Positions 1 through 9,231 of a stretch of DNA of 64,000 nt are shown here, one piece after another. A program made the position numbers and the translations under genes. This stretch comes from Comamonadaceae bacterium UBA2121 (GTDB taxonomy: Bacteria > Pseudomonadota > Gammaproteobacteria > Burkholderiales > Burkholderiaceae_C), in NCBI GenBank assembly GCA_002331385.1, contig DCYB01000012.1:248001-312000 (forward strand). The letters are read 5' to 3'. The stretch's first letter is position 1, and every line of letters starts with the position of its first letter. The notes under the pieces are model-generated. The model had not been told where the DNA came from. It was given only the letters and a program-made list of their open reading frames with translations, and did not search any database.

Positions 1-985
1 AATCGTCATAGCGCAGCTTGATTCCTATCGTGCGGCCGGCATAGCCTTTGCGCTTCAGGTCGGCAGCCACCTGGATACACAATTCCGTAAAAACCTGCCC
101 CAACTCGGCCCGGTCGTACACGGCGTGGAGATCGCGGTCGAACGTCGTTTCGCGGCTCATGGAAACGGGTTCGCTTTCCGTCACCACCGGCCTGTCGTCG
201 CGCCCCCACGCAGCGTCGTGCAGCCAGGCGCCGTATGAGCGACCAAAGTTCGCCACCAACCAATCGCGCGGGCGGGCCGCCAATTCTCCAACGGTTTCGA
301 TGCCATGCGACTTCAGCCGGGCATCTGCCTTGGGGCCAATCCCGTTGATCTTGCGACAGGCCAGCGGCCAGATCTGCGCTTCCACATCGCTCTCGAAGAC
401 CACCGATATGCCGTTGGGTTTGTTGAATTCACTCGCCATTTTGGCGATCAGCTTGTTGGGCGCGACACCGATCGAGCAGGTCAGCCCCGTGGCGTCATGA
501 ATCGTTTTTTGCAGCAGTCGCGCGAGAACCCTACCCCCCTCCCGCTGGCCACCGGGCACATTCGTGAAATCGATGTAGACCTCGTCCACGCCACGATCTT
601 CCATTCGCGGCGCAATGGAGAGAATGATGTCCTTGAACTGCCTTGAAAATCGCCGGTATTCGGCAAAATCCACCGGCAACATGATCGCCTGAGGACACAG
701 GCGTGCGGCCTTCATCATGCCCATGGCGGACCCCACGCCGAACTGCCGCGCCGGATAAGTGGCCGTCGTGATCACACCGCGGCCTACATAGTCTTTGAGC
801 AGCGGAAACGCTTCCACCGGAATATCGGCCAGTTGCCCACCATATTGCGCTGTCAGCGCATCGTCCTGTGAACGCCGGGCGCCGCCGATGATGACGGGCA
901 GGCCTTTCAATTGCGGATAACGCAGCAACTCCACGGAAGCGTAAAACGCATCCATATCGAGATGGGCGATCCGGCGAATAGGCAT
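1..985 (-). CDS. dinB: DNA polymerase IV (Y-family), partial
   Basis: Error-prone Y-family polymerase used for translesion synthesis. The first 328 codons are visible; the C-terminus lies beyond base 1. The start ATG at 985 gives MPIRRIAHLDMDAFYASVE, which contains the metal-binding LDMDAFYASVE motif (residues 8-18). The second acidic motif appears as DEVYIDFTN, and the little-finger region begins near SMSRETTFDRDL, a variant of the usual family sequence. The frame is open throughout. The nearest upstream gene on the same strand is the EamA transporter, which ends 84 bases before this start. No LexA box was seen in the gap. The family assignment is secure from the motifs. Confidence 0.93.
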   Translation of the reverse strand, partial: MPIRRIAHLDMDAFYASVELLRYPQLKGLPVIIGGARRSQDDALTAQYGGQLADIPVEAFPLLKDYVGRGVITTATYPARQFGVGSAMGMMKAARLCPQAIMLPVDFAEYRRFSRQFKDIILSIAPRMEDRGVDEVYIDFTNVPGGQREGGRVLARLLQKTIHDATGLTCSIGVAPNKLIAKMASEFNKPNGISVVFESDVEAQIWPLACRKINGIGPKADARLKSHGIETVGELAARPRDWLVANFGRSYGAWLHDAAWGRDDRPVVTESEPVSMSRETTFDRDLHAVYDRAELGQVFTELCIQVAADLKRKGYAGRTIGIKLRYDD

Positions 986-1069
986 AGGCGATTGAACTGC
1001 GGGCGACACAAAGGCTATTGTTGCCCGGTTTCCGTCTAATTGCTGCGCCGCCGCAACTCAAGCCCGCAT

Positions 1070-2053
1070 TCACACGCCCAGCGAACAGATCAGCACCAGC
1101 CCCATCAGCATCAGTGCGATGCCCCATTTTTCCGCCCGCGTGAACGATTCGCTGAACAATTTGCGCGACACGAGATAGCTGAACACCACTTCCACCATGC
1201 CCAGCGTGCGCACGGACGCAGCGCTTTGCATGGCATAGGCCGTGAACCATGCGATGGATGCGATCGCGCCCATGGAGCCCGCCACCATCGAGATTTTCCA
1301 CGCGCGGAAGATTGGCATCAGTCCGCGCTCCGTTCTCCACTGCACCCATGCGCCGAGCCCGATGGTCTGCATGGCCTGCGCAATCAGCACGCCCCAGGCG
1401 CCAGAAATCCACGGTGTCTCCGCGCCCAAAGCCAACGCCGCGCCGCGGTAGCCAATGGTCGCAATGGCAAAGCACGCGCCACATACCAAGCCATACACAG
1501 CGGATTTGCTCAACCATGCCGCGGCGGACAGCAACTGCCCGCGCGGCGGCAGCGACAACATCACCACCCCGACACTGGCTAGCACCATCGCAAACAAAGC
1601 CCACGCCGACGGCAGCTCCGCCAGGAACACCGCGCCAAACAAAGCCACCTGCAACACTTCCGTCTTCGACAAGGTCACGGCGACCGCGAAGTTGCGCTCT
1701 TTCATCGCCATCAGCAACGCCGCCGTGGCGGCCACCTGAAAGAACGCGCCCAACGCCAGCCATGCCAGATAAACCGGAGTGAAGTGCGGAATCGACGGCG
1801 TGTGCGCCGGCAACGCGTACATCAACCACAAACACAGCGCCGCAAACGGCAAGCCATACAGAAAGCGCACCAAGGTAGCCGATAGCGTGCCCAACTCCGA
1901 CGTGAGGGAGCGCTGCGCAGAGTTGCGCACCGTCTGCGCCAAGGCTGCAAACAGCACCACTGGCACCCAAAGCCACGCCCAATCGTTGATTGCAGCGGCA
2001 TGGGAAGAGGCGGAGTGAGCGAAGATGGTTGCCGTGGACATGGCTGTGTTCAT
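1070..2053 (-). CDS. EamA-family (DMT superfamily) transporter
   Basis: A 327-residue integral membrane protein of the drug/metabolite transporter superfamily. It has about ten hydrophobic segments in two EamA-like halves. The second half ends with the typical sequence around LGMVEVVFSYLVSRKLFSES followed by a last helix (GIALMLMGLVLICSLGV). The N-terminus before the first helix is polar, about 25 residues, with ATGs at codons 1 and 5; no clear ribosome binding site decides between them. It precedes dinB on the same strand. The substrate cannot be told from sequence; family members move amino acids, metabolites or sugars. Confidence 0.85.
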   Translation of the reverse strand: MNTAMSTATIFAHSASSHAAAINDWAWLWVPVVLFAALAQTVRNSAQRSLTSELGTLSATLVRFLYGLPFAALCLWLMYALPAHTPSIPHFTPVYLAWLALGAFFQVAATAALLMAMKERNFAVAVTLSKTEVLQVALFGAVFLAELPSAWALFAMVLASVGVVMLSLPPRGQLLSAAAWLSKSAVYGLVCGACFAIATIGYRGAALALGAETPWISGAWGVLIAQAMQTIGLGAWVQWRTERGLMPIFRAWKISMVAGSMGAIASIAWFTAYAMQSAASVRTLGMVEVVFSYLVSRKLFSESFTRAEKWGIALMLMGLVLICSLGV

Positions 2054-2206
2054 AACGATCGCGAGCGGATATGAATTGCAATGGTGCAGTTCCGCCTTGC
2101 TCTGCGAGCATAACCGTCAGCTATCGGATGCTGCGACGGCAATTGGCGACGTCTGGCGCTCCCACAAGCGATGTCGATAGGTTGGTGGGTGGCCTGCATC
2201 GGCAAA

Positions 2207-2242
2207 TGAAAAGGCCCCGCGAGGAATGTCGCGGGGCCTTTG
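2207..2242 (-). terminator. Rho-independent terminator of the pil operon
   Basis: An 11-bp inverted repeat (2210-2220 with 2231-2241, AAAGGCCCCGC arm) with a 10-base loop. Read on the minus strand it is followed by a short T run. It sits about 40 bases downstream of the stop codon of the lipoprotein gene that ends at 2280, so it probably ends the pilMNOPQ-lipoprotein transcript. Confidence 0.85.
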
Positions 2243-2279
2243 TCAAGTCAATGGGTCGGTCAAGCCGACACGTGCATCA

Positions 2280-3872
2280 TCAAGGTGTCGTGGGTGGCGT
2301 AACGCTAGGGCAATCCTTCACGGCACCCTTCACCACGTTCAGGGAAATCTGCCTTGAAGCGGTGACCGAACCTCTCGTTGCGGTGACCAGGAAACCCACG
2401 CGGCCACAAGTCTGACCGGTAATCACCGGCACTGTGGCGCCTTCGGGAAGGGTCTCAGACCAGTCAGGCGTGCCATTCACGTAGCCGTAGTTGCCTTGGG
2501 AATTGCCGCGCAGCCATGAAGGCAACGCACCAAACGTCCATGTGACAGCCACGTCGGGATCGCCGCCGACTGCGGAGAACGTATATTGGTAGTTCTCTCC
2601 CATGGGCGCATCTGGCAATGCACACGTGCTGTTGATGCCACCGGCGCAACCACTCAGGCTGATTACCAGCGGATCAACCAGAGGAGCACCCTCGACATTG
2701 ATCGCCATGTTGCTTTGCACCATCTTACCTTGACGGTCCGTGACACGGATCACCACAGGATAGCTGCCAATCTTCTTGACTGCAGGAGTTCCGGAAATCA
2801 AACCCGAGGAACTGAGCGTCAAACCGGTTGGCAACGTACCACCGGCCAGCGTCCATGTGTATGGAGCAGCTCCGCCCTCAGCGGCGAGCATGAAACTAAA
2901 TGGAATACCGTTCACAGCGGTGGCGTCGATATTCTCGGTCTTCAGTGCTAGGGGCTCTTTCGCCTCCAACTCGTGCACAGCGTCAATGACGAGCAGCGAT
3001 GTCACTGGCTGCTGGATACCGTTGGCCACGTTATTGTCCGCACGGTCGGAAACAAACTCCAGCAGGATCGGGCCTGCGTTCGGTCCGCTCTTCAAGCTGA
3101 ACTGTCCAACGCCTCCCATGCTGGTGACTTGCGCCACGGTACTGGCTTTGCCATTCACAACCAGTTGCGCGCCTGTCGCTGCTTCACTGGGTCGAATGCT
3201 GACCTGCAGATTGGGAGCACCCGGATTGGGCACAGGCTGGTTGGCATCGTCATAAATCGTCGCCTGAACTGCTGCTGCATTCGGCAGATTGGACAAATTA
3301 TTGCTTGTGCCCAGCATCGTGGTCATCTGTGTGCGACCTACGATCCACGCCGGCTTACCAGTGGATGCTCCCACTGTGATAGTCGTGCTGGCGGAGTAAA
3401 TCTTGCTGTCACGCGGATCGGTGATCGAGCACACAATACGCGCGGTACCTGCCTTGTCCGATGAGTGGAAGTGGAACGATGCACCACCAGAATTGGCGCC
3501 CAAGGTCACAGAACGATAGGCTTTAGGCGTCTTTCCCTCATCGTCATTTTCGTGCTCACTATCTCCGTCCAGATAGTACAAGGCACCGCTGTCCAGACCA
3601 CTGTCCAGATTGCATTCGAAAACCTTGTCGCCGCCAGGTACTGGCCGGCCTCCGGTCTGGGCGTTGACATACAACGTCGTCGTGTAAGGAGCATGGGCTC
3701 CCGTACTTGCCACGTTCTGCGCGGGATTGATATTCAGTGGCAGTTGCGACAGGTCAGAACGCAGCGTAATGCTGTATTGTTGTTCGGAGGTGCCGCCGCT
3801 ACCTCCGCCACCGCCGCAGGCAGCCAGCGTTGCCGCCGCGAGCAGCAGCGACATCTTGAAAATATTCTTCAT
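2280..3872 (-). CDS. Ig-domain lipoprotein downstream of pilQ
   Basis: A 530-residue predicted lipoprotein of unknown function. Residues 1-19 form a lipoprotein signal ending LAAC (Cys19), followed by a Gly-rich linker (GGGGGSGG). The mature part looks like a chain of beta-sandwich domains. The clearest is a putative Ig (He_PIG type) module at about 318-394, with the typical LPTGLTLSSSGLISGTP signature; a weaker second copy lies at about 425-515. An acidic patch lies near 102-113. The start at 3872 has an AAGGTGA ribosome binding site. The gene begins 18 bases after pilQ and is followed by a terminator, so it is probably co-transcribed with pilMNOPQ. It may be a surface, adhesin-like or pilus-associated protein. 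That role is inferred only from operon position. Confidence 0.8.
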   Translation of the reverse strand: MKNIFKMSLLLAAATLAACGGGGGSGGTSEQQYSITLRSDLSQLPLNINPAQNVASTGAHAPYTTTLYVNAQTGGRPVPGGDKVFECNLDSGLDSGALYYLDGDSEHENDDEGKTPKAYRSVTLGANSGGASFHFHSSDKAGTARIVCSITDPRDSKIYSASTTITVGASTGKPAWIVGRTQMTTMLGTSNNLSNLPNAAAVQATIYDDANQPVPNPGAPNLQVSIRPSEAATGAQLVVNGKASTVAQVTSMGGVGQFSLKSGPNAGPILLEFVSDRADNNVANGIQQPVTSLLVIDAVHELEAKEPLALKTENIDATAVNGIPFSFMLAAEGGAAPYTWTLAGGTLPTGLTLSSSGLISGTPAVKKIGSYPVVIRVTDRQGKMVQSNMAINVEGAPLVDPLVISLSGCAGGINSTCALPDAPMGENYQYTFSAVGGDPDVAVTWTFGALPSWLRGNSQGNYGYVNGTPDWSETLPEGATVPVITGQTCGRVGFLVTATRGSVTASRQISLNVVKGAVKDCPSVTPPTTP

Positions 3873-3890
3873 CTCAAATCACCTTGAAAA

Positions 3891-6038
3891 TTAACGGACA
3901 GGCCCGCGGTCAGAAATCACCTTAGGCGTGATAAACACCAGCACTTCATTCTTGGTCGACTCCCGGGTGCGGCTCTTGAACAGATTGCCAACGACCGGTA
4001 CATCGCCCAACAACGGGATTTTATTTTCCTGATTGATCTCTTCCATCGTAAAGATACCGCCAATTACGACGGTGCCGCCGTTCTCCACCAGAACCTGCGT
4101 ACGCACGTGCTTGGTGTCAATCGCCACGCCTTGTTGGGTGGTCTCGCCGCGGCTGTCCTTGTTGACGTCCAGATCGAGAATGATATTGCCTTCGGGCGTG
4201 ATCTGCGGTGTCACTTCCAGCTTCAATACTGCCTTCTTGAAGTTGATCGTGGTCGCTCCATTCGGTGCCGTCACCGTATAAGGATACTCAGTACCCTGCT
4301 CGATCAGTGCCTTGGTCTGATCGGCCGTGATCAGGCGGGGACTGGAGACAATCTTGCCTTGGCCATCGGCCTCCATCGCGGACAGCTCCAGCGTCAGGAA
4401 GCGGTTGGCCGCGGAATTGAAAATCGACAGAGCAAAATTTCCGAATGCAGCAGCTGAGGACAGCGATGCGGGCAGGTTGATGAAATTCTGTTCCGAGTTG
4501 TAGCTCGTTCCCGCCATGCCCGTAGCGCTGTTGGCGTTGTTCATGCTTGAGCCCAGAGCCAGTCGATTACCGCCACCCAAGCCGTAACCGCCATCGCCGC
4601 CCTTGCTCGCACGCAAATCACCGCCACCCAGACGCACACCCAACGAGCGGCCAAACGTGTCGCGTGCCTCAACAATGCGGGCTTCGATCAGAACCTGACG
4701 AACCGGAACGTCGAGGCTGAGCAGCAACTGACGCACTTCCTCCAGCTTGCTTGGTGTATCGGTCACGAACAACTGGTTCGTGCGAGGCTCCGCAATGGCA
4801 TTTCCGCGGGCGGTCAGGAACCGGTTGTTATGGTTGGTTCCACTAGAGCCGCCTTGACTGGAAGTGGTCAGTTGCGTGACCATGTCCGCAGCCTTTGCGT
4901 AGTTCAACTGGAATGCTTGCGTGCGCAATGGCTCCAGCTTTTCAATGGCCGCTTGTGCTTCAAAGTCCTTGCGCGTGCGCTCGTCGATTTCGTCCTTCGG
5001 TGCAATCCACAGCACCGTGCCCGACTTGCGCATGCCAAGTCCCTTGGCGTCCATGATGATTTGCAGCGCCTGATCCCAGGGCACGTCTTTCAGGCGCAAT
5101 GTCAGCGAGCCCGACACCGTGTCCGAAGTCACGATGTTGAAATTGGTGAAGTCTGCAATGACCTGCAGGAGCGAACGCACTTCGATATTCTGGAAGTTGA
5201 GCGACAACTTCTCGCCGGAGTAACCGGGCCCCTGAGACAGCTTGTTCAGGTCAACCTTCTTCTGGCGCACCTCCACGACAAACTGGTTGTCGCTCTGGTA
5301 CGCGCTGTGCGTCCACTCGCCCACCGAATCGATGACCATCTTCACGCGTTCGCCATCCTGCGAACTGCTGATCATCTGCACGGGAGTGCCGAAGTCAGAC
5401 ACATCCAGGCGCCGACGCAAACCCTCTGGGAGTGAAGAATGCATGAACTCCACCACCAGCGATTTGTTCTGCTGCTTGATGTCCACGCCCACTTGGTTGT
5501 TGGTGAGACTCACCACGACGCGACCAGCACCATCGCTACCGCGACGGAAGTCAATGTCGCGCAAAGGCAGCGTGTCACGGTTCTGGTCCTCGGCAAACTT
5601 GGTCGCCACCGGCGCCGGCACCGCCGCGTTGCCACCCACAGCACCCATGGTCACGAACAGGCTGTTGCCCTGGATTTGTGCAGAGTAGGTGGTGGCCTGC
5701 TTCAGGTTGATCACCACGCGCGAGCGAGAAGCGCCCTGCGCAATGTTGGCCGATTTCAGGTTGCCTTGATTGATGTCGATAAGGTTCTGCCCCGTGCCAT
5801 TCGACACGCCAGGGAAGTCCAGCGCAATGCGAGCGGGACTCTGCACAACAAATCCAGTGGGAACTTCGGTCAGTGGCTCAGTGAGGTCGATGCGCACGAC
5901 CTCTGTGCCGCCTTGCGTGAAGCCGGATACCGAGCGGATCATGCCCGCCGCCTGCGCCCACGACGTGCCAAGCAAAGCCGCCATGGCAATACCCGCAGCG
6001 CAGATTTTCTCTCGGAGCCTATTGTTTTTAAAGAACAT
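3891..6038 (-). CDS. pilQ: Type IV pilus secretin PilQ
   Basis: Outer-membrane secretin through which the type IV pilus passes. The protein is 715 residues from ATG 6038, chosen over an upstream frame extension because it gives a proper signal peptide (about 1-30, ending AQA), has an AGAGGT site, and lies four bases after the pilP stop. In order it has AMIN-type peptidoglycan-binding domains (about 31-280), the secretin N0/STN region (about 300-360), an N1/KH-type region, and the C-terminal secretin beta-barrel domain. The barrel domain carries VVIGGIFT and the PLLGDVPVVGNLF signature near the C-terminus. A Gly/Asn-rich stretch (GGGDLRASKGGDGG) lies in the middle. It is the last canonical gene of pilMNOPQ. 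Confidence 0.97.
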   Translation of the reverse strand: MFFKNNRLREKICAAGIAMAALLGTSWAQAAGMIRSVSGFTQGGTEVVRIDLTEPLTEVPTGFVVQSPARIALDFPGVSNGTGQNLIDINQGNLKSANIAQGASRSRVVINLKQATTYSAQIQGNSLFVTMGAVGGNAAVPAPVATKFAEDQNRDTLPLRDIDFRRGSDGAGRVVVSLTNNQVGVDIKQQNKSLVVEFMHSSLPEGLRRRLDVSDFGTPVQMISSSQDGERVKMVIDSVGEWTHSAYQSDNQFVVEVRQKKVDLNKLSQGPGYSGEKLSLNFQNIEVRSLLQVIADFTNFNIVTSDTVSGSLTLRLKDVPWDQALQIIMDAKGLGMRKSGTVLWIAPKDEIDERTRKDFEAQAAIEKLEPLRTQAFQLNYAKAADMVTQLTTSSQGGSSGTNHNNRFLTARGNAIAEPRTNQLFVTDTPSKLEEVRQLLLSLDVPVRQVLIEARIVEARDTFGRSLGVRLGGGDLRASKGGDGGYGLGGGNRLALGSSMNNANSATGMAGTSYNSEQNFINLPASLSSAAAFGNFALSIFNSAANRFLTLELSAMEADGQGKIVSSPRLITADQTKALIEQGTEYPYTVTAPNGATTINFKKAVLKLEVTPQITPEGNIILDLDVNKDSRGETTQQGVAIDTKHVRTQVLVENGGTVVIGGIFTMEEINQENKIPLLGDVPVVGNLFKSRTRESTKNEVLVFITPKVISDRGPVR

Positions 6039-6042
6039 TTCT

Positions 6043-6588
6043 TTACCTCTGACCTTCCTGCAGATCAAGCGTTGTCGGGCGTTCGATCCAGTCGCCGGTC
6101 GGATCCTGAACAATTTCGATCAACTGCATATTGCTTTCGGTGATCGCTTTCACCCGACCGTAATTCATTCCAAGGTGGTCGCCTACGCGCACCTGATACA
6201 AGAGCTTGTCCACTCGCACCAAACCGATTGGAACACCCGTCTTGTTCATGCTGCCAACCATGCGGATCGTGTCCAGGGGATACGCTTCCAACGGCTCCTT
6301 GCGCCGGTTCTGCTGCAGCGCCAGCAAGGTGGTGTTGTTCGTGGAGCCCGCGGTATCCCGGCGTAGTGCCTGTGTCAGGCGCAGCGATGCAAACGGATCC
6401 TCGGACAACGGAGCAAAGTAGTCTGCTGGCTTGAATTGCTTGGGCTCTTCAATCGGCGTGACCTTGGGGCGTGTGGTTGCGCGCTGTTGTTGCATCCAGG
6501 TGCTCAACTCGGCTTCATCACCCGACGAACATCCACCCAGCAACGACACCCCCAGCGCCACGCACATCAGTGAAATGAATGGCTTCAT
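6043..6588 (-). CDS. pilP: Type IV pilus inner-membrane lipoprotein PilP
   Basis: A 181-residue lipoprotein that links the PilNO inner-membrane complex to PilQ. The lipobox is LLGGC with Cys20. The mature N-terminus is unstructured and charged. The C-terminal part (about 90-181) is the PilP beta domain, including LEAYPLDTIRMVGSM and the RVGDHLGMNYGRV segment. Its ATG overlaps the pilO stop codon by one base (TAATG), which suggests translational coupling. pilQ starts four bases after its stop. Confidence 0.96.
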   Translation of the reverse strand: MKPFISLMCVALGVSLLGGCSSGDEAELSTWMQQQRATTRPKVTPIEEPKQFKPADYFAPLSEDPFASLRLTQALRRDTAGSTNNTTLLALQQNRRKEPLEAYPLDTIRMVGSMNKTGVPIGLVRVDKLLYQVRVGDHLGMNYGRVKAITESNMQLIEIVQDPTGDWIERPTTLDLQEGQR

Positions 6589-7274
6589 TATTTCTTCTTC
6601 CTCGTCGCGTCAGCAGCCTGCTTCTGCGCCTGAATCTCTTCCTGATCCAGATAGCGGAACGTCTTGGCCGTCGCATCCATGGCGAGCATGCCGCTGGAAT
6701 CCTTGGAATTCGACGGCGCAATGCTGATGTTGTTAAGTGTCACGATGCGAGACAGGTTTGCAATGTCTGCGGCAAAGGAACCCATGTCCGGATACTTACC
6801 AGACACCCGAACAGTAATCGGCAGTTCGGCGTAGTAATCCTTGACCACGATTTGCCCCGGGCGGAATGTCTCAAACTGCAGGCTGCGGCCCAGACCTGCT
6901 TGGTTGATATCCGACAACAGCGCAGACATTTCCGACTTACTCGGCAATTGCTTTTCCAACTGAGTCACGTACTGCTGCACCTGCTCGCGTTGCTTTTTCA
7001 GCGCTTCAAGATTCACGGCCTTGGCAAGCTTGTTGGTGTACTGTTCGCGCAGCGTCACCTCCTGAGCTTTTGCTGCTTCCAGTTGGTCTTCGTAATCGCG
7101 CAGCAGGAACCACCACGCAGCCGCGACCACAATCAGCGCAATAAATGCGCACAGCAACACGCGCGGAACCACGGGCCAAAGGGAAGGGTCCTTCGGATCC
7201 AGATCCGTGAATTGCCGTTTCAGGCCATCCTGCATCTGCGTGAAGTCCACCTTGGGAGTGCGTTTTTCAGCCAT
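6588..7274 (-). CDS. pilO: Type IV pilus assembly protein PilO
   Basis: A 228-residue bitopic inner-membrane protein that forms heterodimers with PilN in the alignment subcomplex. It has a short cytoplasmic N-terminus, one transmembrane segment at about 38-58 (LLCAFIALIVVAAAWWFLL), a coiled coil at about 60-115, and a ferredoxin-like periplasmic domain. The C-terminal tail is Lys-rich (ATRKKK). It overlaps pilN by eight bases and pilP by one. Confidence 0.95.
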   Translation of the reverse strand: MAEKRTPKVDFTQMQDGLKRQFTDLDPKDPSLWPVVPRVLLCAFIALIVVAAAWWFLLRDYEDQLEAAKAQEVTLREQYTNKLAKAVNLEALKKQREQVQQYVTQLEKQLPSKSEMSALLSDINQAGLGRSLQFETFRPGQIVVKDYYAELPITVRVSGKYPDMGSFAADIANLSRIVTLNNISIAPSNSKDSSGMLAMDATAKTFRYLDQEEIQAQKQAADATRKKK

Positions 7275-7911
7275 TCGCCTTCCCCTTCGCGGCGTCTTTT
7301 TCCGCCTTTTCGGCCGCCTTGGCCGCAGCCTCTTGCGCCTTCTTCACGTCGGCACTACGAAGCAACTGGAAACGCATCTTGAACGAGGCTACGCGGCGCA
7401 CATCCTTGGCTGTTACGTTGGCATTGGCGGCCACAATTTCCAGCAACTCAGGCTTGGTAAACCAGGGCGTGTTATTGGAGATGTTGCGCAGCAATTCCGA
7501 GACGCGTTCATTGGACTGCGCCATCCCTTGCATCTCCACCGTCTGGTTGTTCTGATTGACGTTGGTGATGTAGACCCCGTCTGGCAATTGACTTGCGAGC
7601 TCGCTCAACAGATATACGGGCTGGTTGCGATCGGCCTGCAAGTCCTCCACCGCTTGCTGGCGCGCGCGCAATGCCGTGATTTCGCTCTCAAGTGTGGCGA
7701 TTTCCTTGATCTGGTCATCCAGCTTCTTGATCTCGCTTTGCAAAAACATGTTCCGCGATTCCTGGTTCTCGATCTGGTTCTGATACCACCAGTAAACGCC
7801 AGCCGCCACTGCCGCGCCCAGAATGGCCGCAAGCACCATGGTGACCTGAAACGCCTCTCTGCGGCGCTTTCTCGCAGCCTCTCTATGAGGAAGCAGATTG
7901 ATTAATATCAC
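7267..7911 (-). CDS. pilN: Type IV pilus assembly protein PilN
   Basis: A 214-residue inner-membrane partner of PilO. I choose the GTG start at 7911, which gives MILINLLPHREAARKRR. This is the conserved PilN N-terminus that binds the PilM groove, and the GTG overlaps the pilM stop (GTGA). A longer in-frame extension would add residues the family lacks. One transmembrane segment follows (about 22-44), then a coiled coil and a periplasmic domain. The C-terminal 30 residues are rich in Ala and Lys. Confidence 0.94.
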   Translation of the reverse strand: MILINLLPHREAARKRRREAFQVTMVLAAILGAAVAAGVYWWYQNQIENQESRNMFLQSEIKKLDDQIKEIATLESEITALRARQQAVEDLQADRNQPVYLLSELASQLPDGVYITNVNQNNQTVEMQGMAQSNERVSELLRNISNNTPWFTKPELLEIVAANANVTAKDVRRVASFKMRFQLLRSADVKKAQEAAAKAAEKAEKDAAKGKANG

Positions 7912-8978
7912 TGCAGAAACCTCCGCATGGCCAATCCGCACGCTGTCAGATAGGTAGGTGCCTCACGCACCATTTTTTTCAATCGCACCGAGCCAGCGAT
8001 CTCCATTCCGTCAAACGGATTGACGGAGGAACATGCAAATCCCGTGCTCTTGGTGACAGCCTCGGTCAAACCAGCCAACGGGGCGGAACCGCCTGCCAGC
8101 AGAATGTGGTCGACCCGGTTGTAGGGTGTACTGGTGAAGAAGAATTGCAGTGCGCGACCAATTTCCTGCGCCATGCTGTCCACGAACGGGCGCTGCACGG
8201 CGGAGGCATAGTCCTCAGGCAGATCGCCGCTGCGCTTCTTGGCCTCAGCTTCTTCCTGAGAAAAACCGTATTGACGCACGATCAACTGCGTGAGCTGTGC
8301 GCCGCCAAATGCCTGGTCCCGGTCATACAGCACTTCGTCGTTGCGCAACACTTGCATGCTGGCAGAGAACGCGCCGATCTCGAAAAGCGCCACGACGGCA
8401 TCTTTCCCCTTGTTGGGCAAGGATTCAATCAAGCGCCCAGCGGCCAAGCGCGCCGCGTTCGACTCGATGTCCATGACCAACGCTTTCAGACCCGCTGCCT
8501 CTGCGAGTCCTTGCCGATCCTGCACCTTCTCCTTGCGTGACGCGGCAATCAGCACATCCACATCGCCGGGCGCCGTCTTGCTCGGGCCGATTACGCAGAA
8601 ATCGAGGCTCACTTCGTCGAGCGAAAAAGGAATATATTGGTTGGCTTCGGATTCAACTTGAACTTCCAGCTCCTGCTCACTCAAACCACCTGGCAGTGTG
8701 ATTCGTTTGGTGATCACGGCCGATGAGGGCAATGCAAGAGCCACATTCTTGGTGCGCGTTCCGCTCTTCTTGACGAGACGGCGCAGCACTTCCGCCACTT
8801 CGTCAAACTTTTCTATGTTTCCGTCCGTAATCCAGCCTCGCTCCAACGGCTCCACATTGCAGCGCTCCAGAACGAAGGCACCCGACTTGTCGCGGCCCAG
8901 TTCAACCAGTTTGATACTCGAAGAACTGATGTCGATGCCCAGCAAGGGGGCAGACTGCCGACCAAATAAAGACCCCAT
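7908..8978 (-). CDS. pilM: Type IV pilus actin-like ATPase PilM
   Basis: A 356-residue cytoplasmic actin-fold protein that binds the PilN N-terminus. The start at 8978 (MGSLFGRQSAPLLGIDISSSS) places the phosphate-1 motif GIDIS at residues 14-18. The actin-type C-terminal adenosine motif appears as ILLAGGSAPLAGL. An upstream in-frame extension adds only non-conserved residues. A G-rich tract 13 bases upstream is the only candidate ribosome binding site. It is the first gene of pilMNOPQ and diverges from the PBP1A gene across a 250-base region. Confidence 0.96.
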   Translation of the reverse strand: MGSLFGRQSAPLLGIDISSSSIKLVELGRDKSGAFVLERCNVEPLERGWITDGNIEKFDEVAEVLRRLVKKSGTRTKNVALALPSSAVITKRITLPGGLSEQELEVQVESEANQYIPFSLDEVSLDFCVIGPSKTAPGDVDVLIAASRKEKVQDRQGLAEAAGLKALVMDIESNAARLAAGRLIESLPNKGKDAVVALFEIGAFSASMQVLRNDEVLYDRDQAFGGAQLTQLIVRQYGFSQEEAEAKKRSGDLPEDYASAVQRPFVDSMAQEIGRALQFFFTSTPYNRVDHILLAGGSAPLAGLTEAVTKSTGFACSSVNPFDGMEIAGSVRLKKMVREAPTYLTACGLAMRRFLQ

Positions 8979-9180
8979 TGCTATCAAGATGACCCCCCCG
9001 ACATATTTACTTCCGCAGCGCAACAAAACTTAACACTTCACATGAATGCTATCAGTAAGGGGGTTATCCAGCAAAGAGATTTGGGGTGTGATAGTAGGCT
9101 GCGCGTTGTCAAAAGCAGACGTTCCCTCTTAAACAAGACTATCAACACACCAACAACACTAGTCACCGTGCATGATGAAA

Positions 9181-9208
9181 TTGCCCGCAAAATCGCGGTT
9201 TCTATAAT
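9181..9208 (+). promoter_or_regulatory. Candidate sigma-70 promoter of mrcA
   Basis: TTGCCC at 9181-9186, a 16-base spacer and a perfect TATAAT at 9203-9208. The predicted start falls about 15 bases before the mrcA ATG. The -35 is weak, so the call rests mainly on the -10 and its position. Confidence 0.6.
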
Positions 9209-9231
9209 GCAGGGCTACCCCGTGGAAGCCT

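Noticed and set aside
531..2111. Long minus-strand open frame (526 codons) across dinB and the EamA gene
   Set aside because: It overlaps two clearly coding genes in another frame, and its translation is Arg/Gly/Ala-rich without any family motif; it is a high-GC shadow.
9107..9112. TTGACA on the minus strand upstream of pilM
   Set aside because: Perfect -35 hexamer, but the position 17 bases downstream reads ACACCC, so no -10 supports it as the pil promoter.
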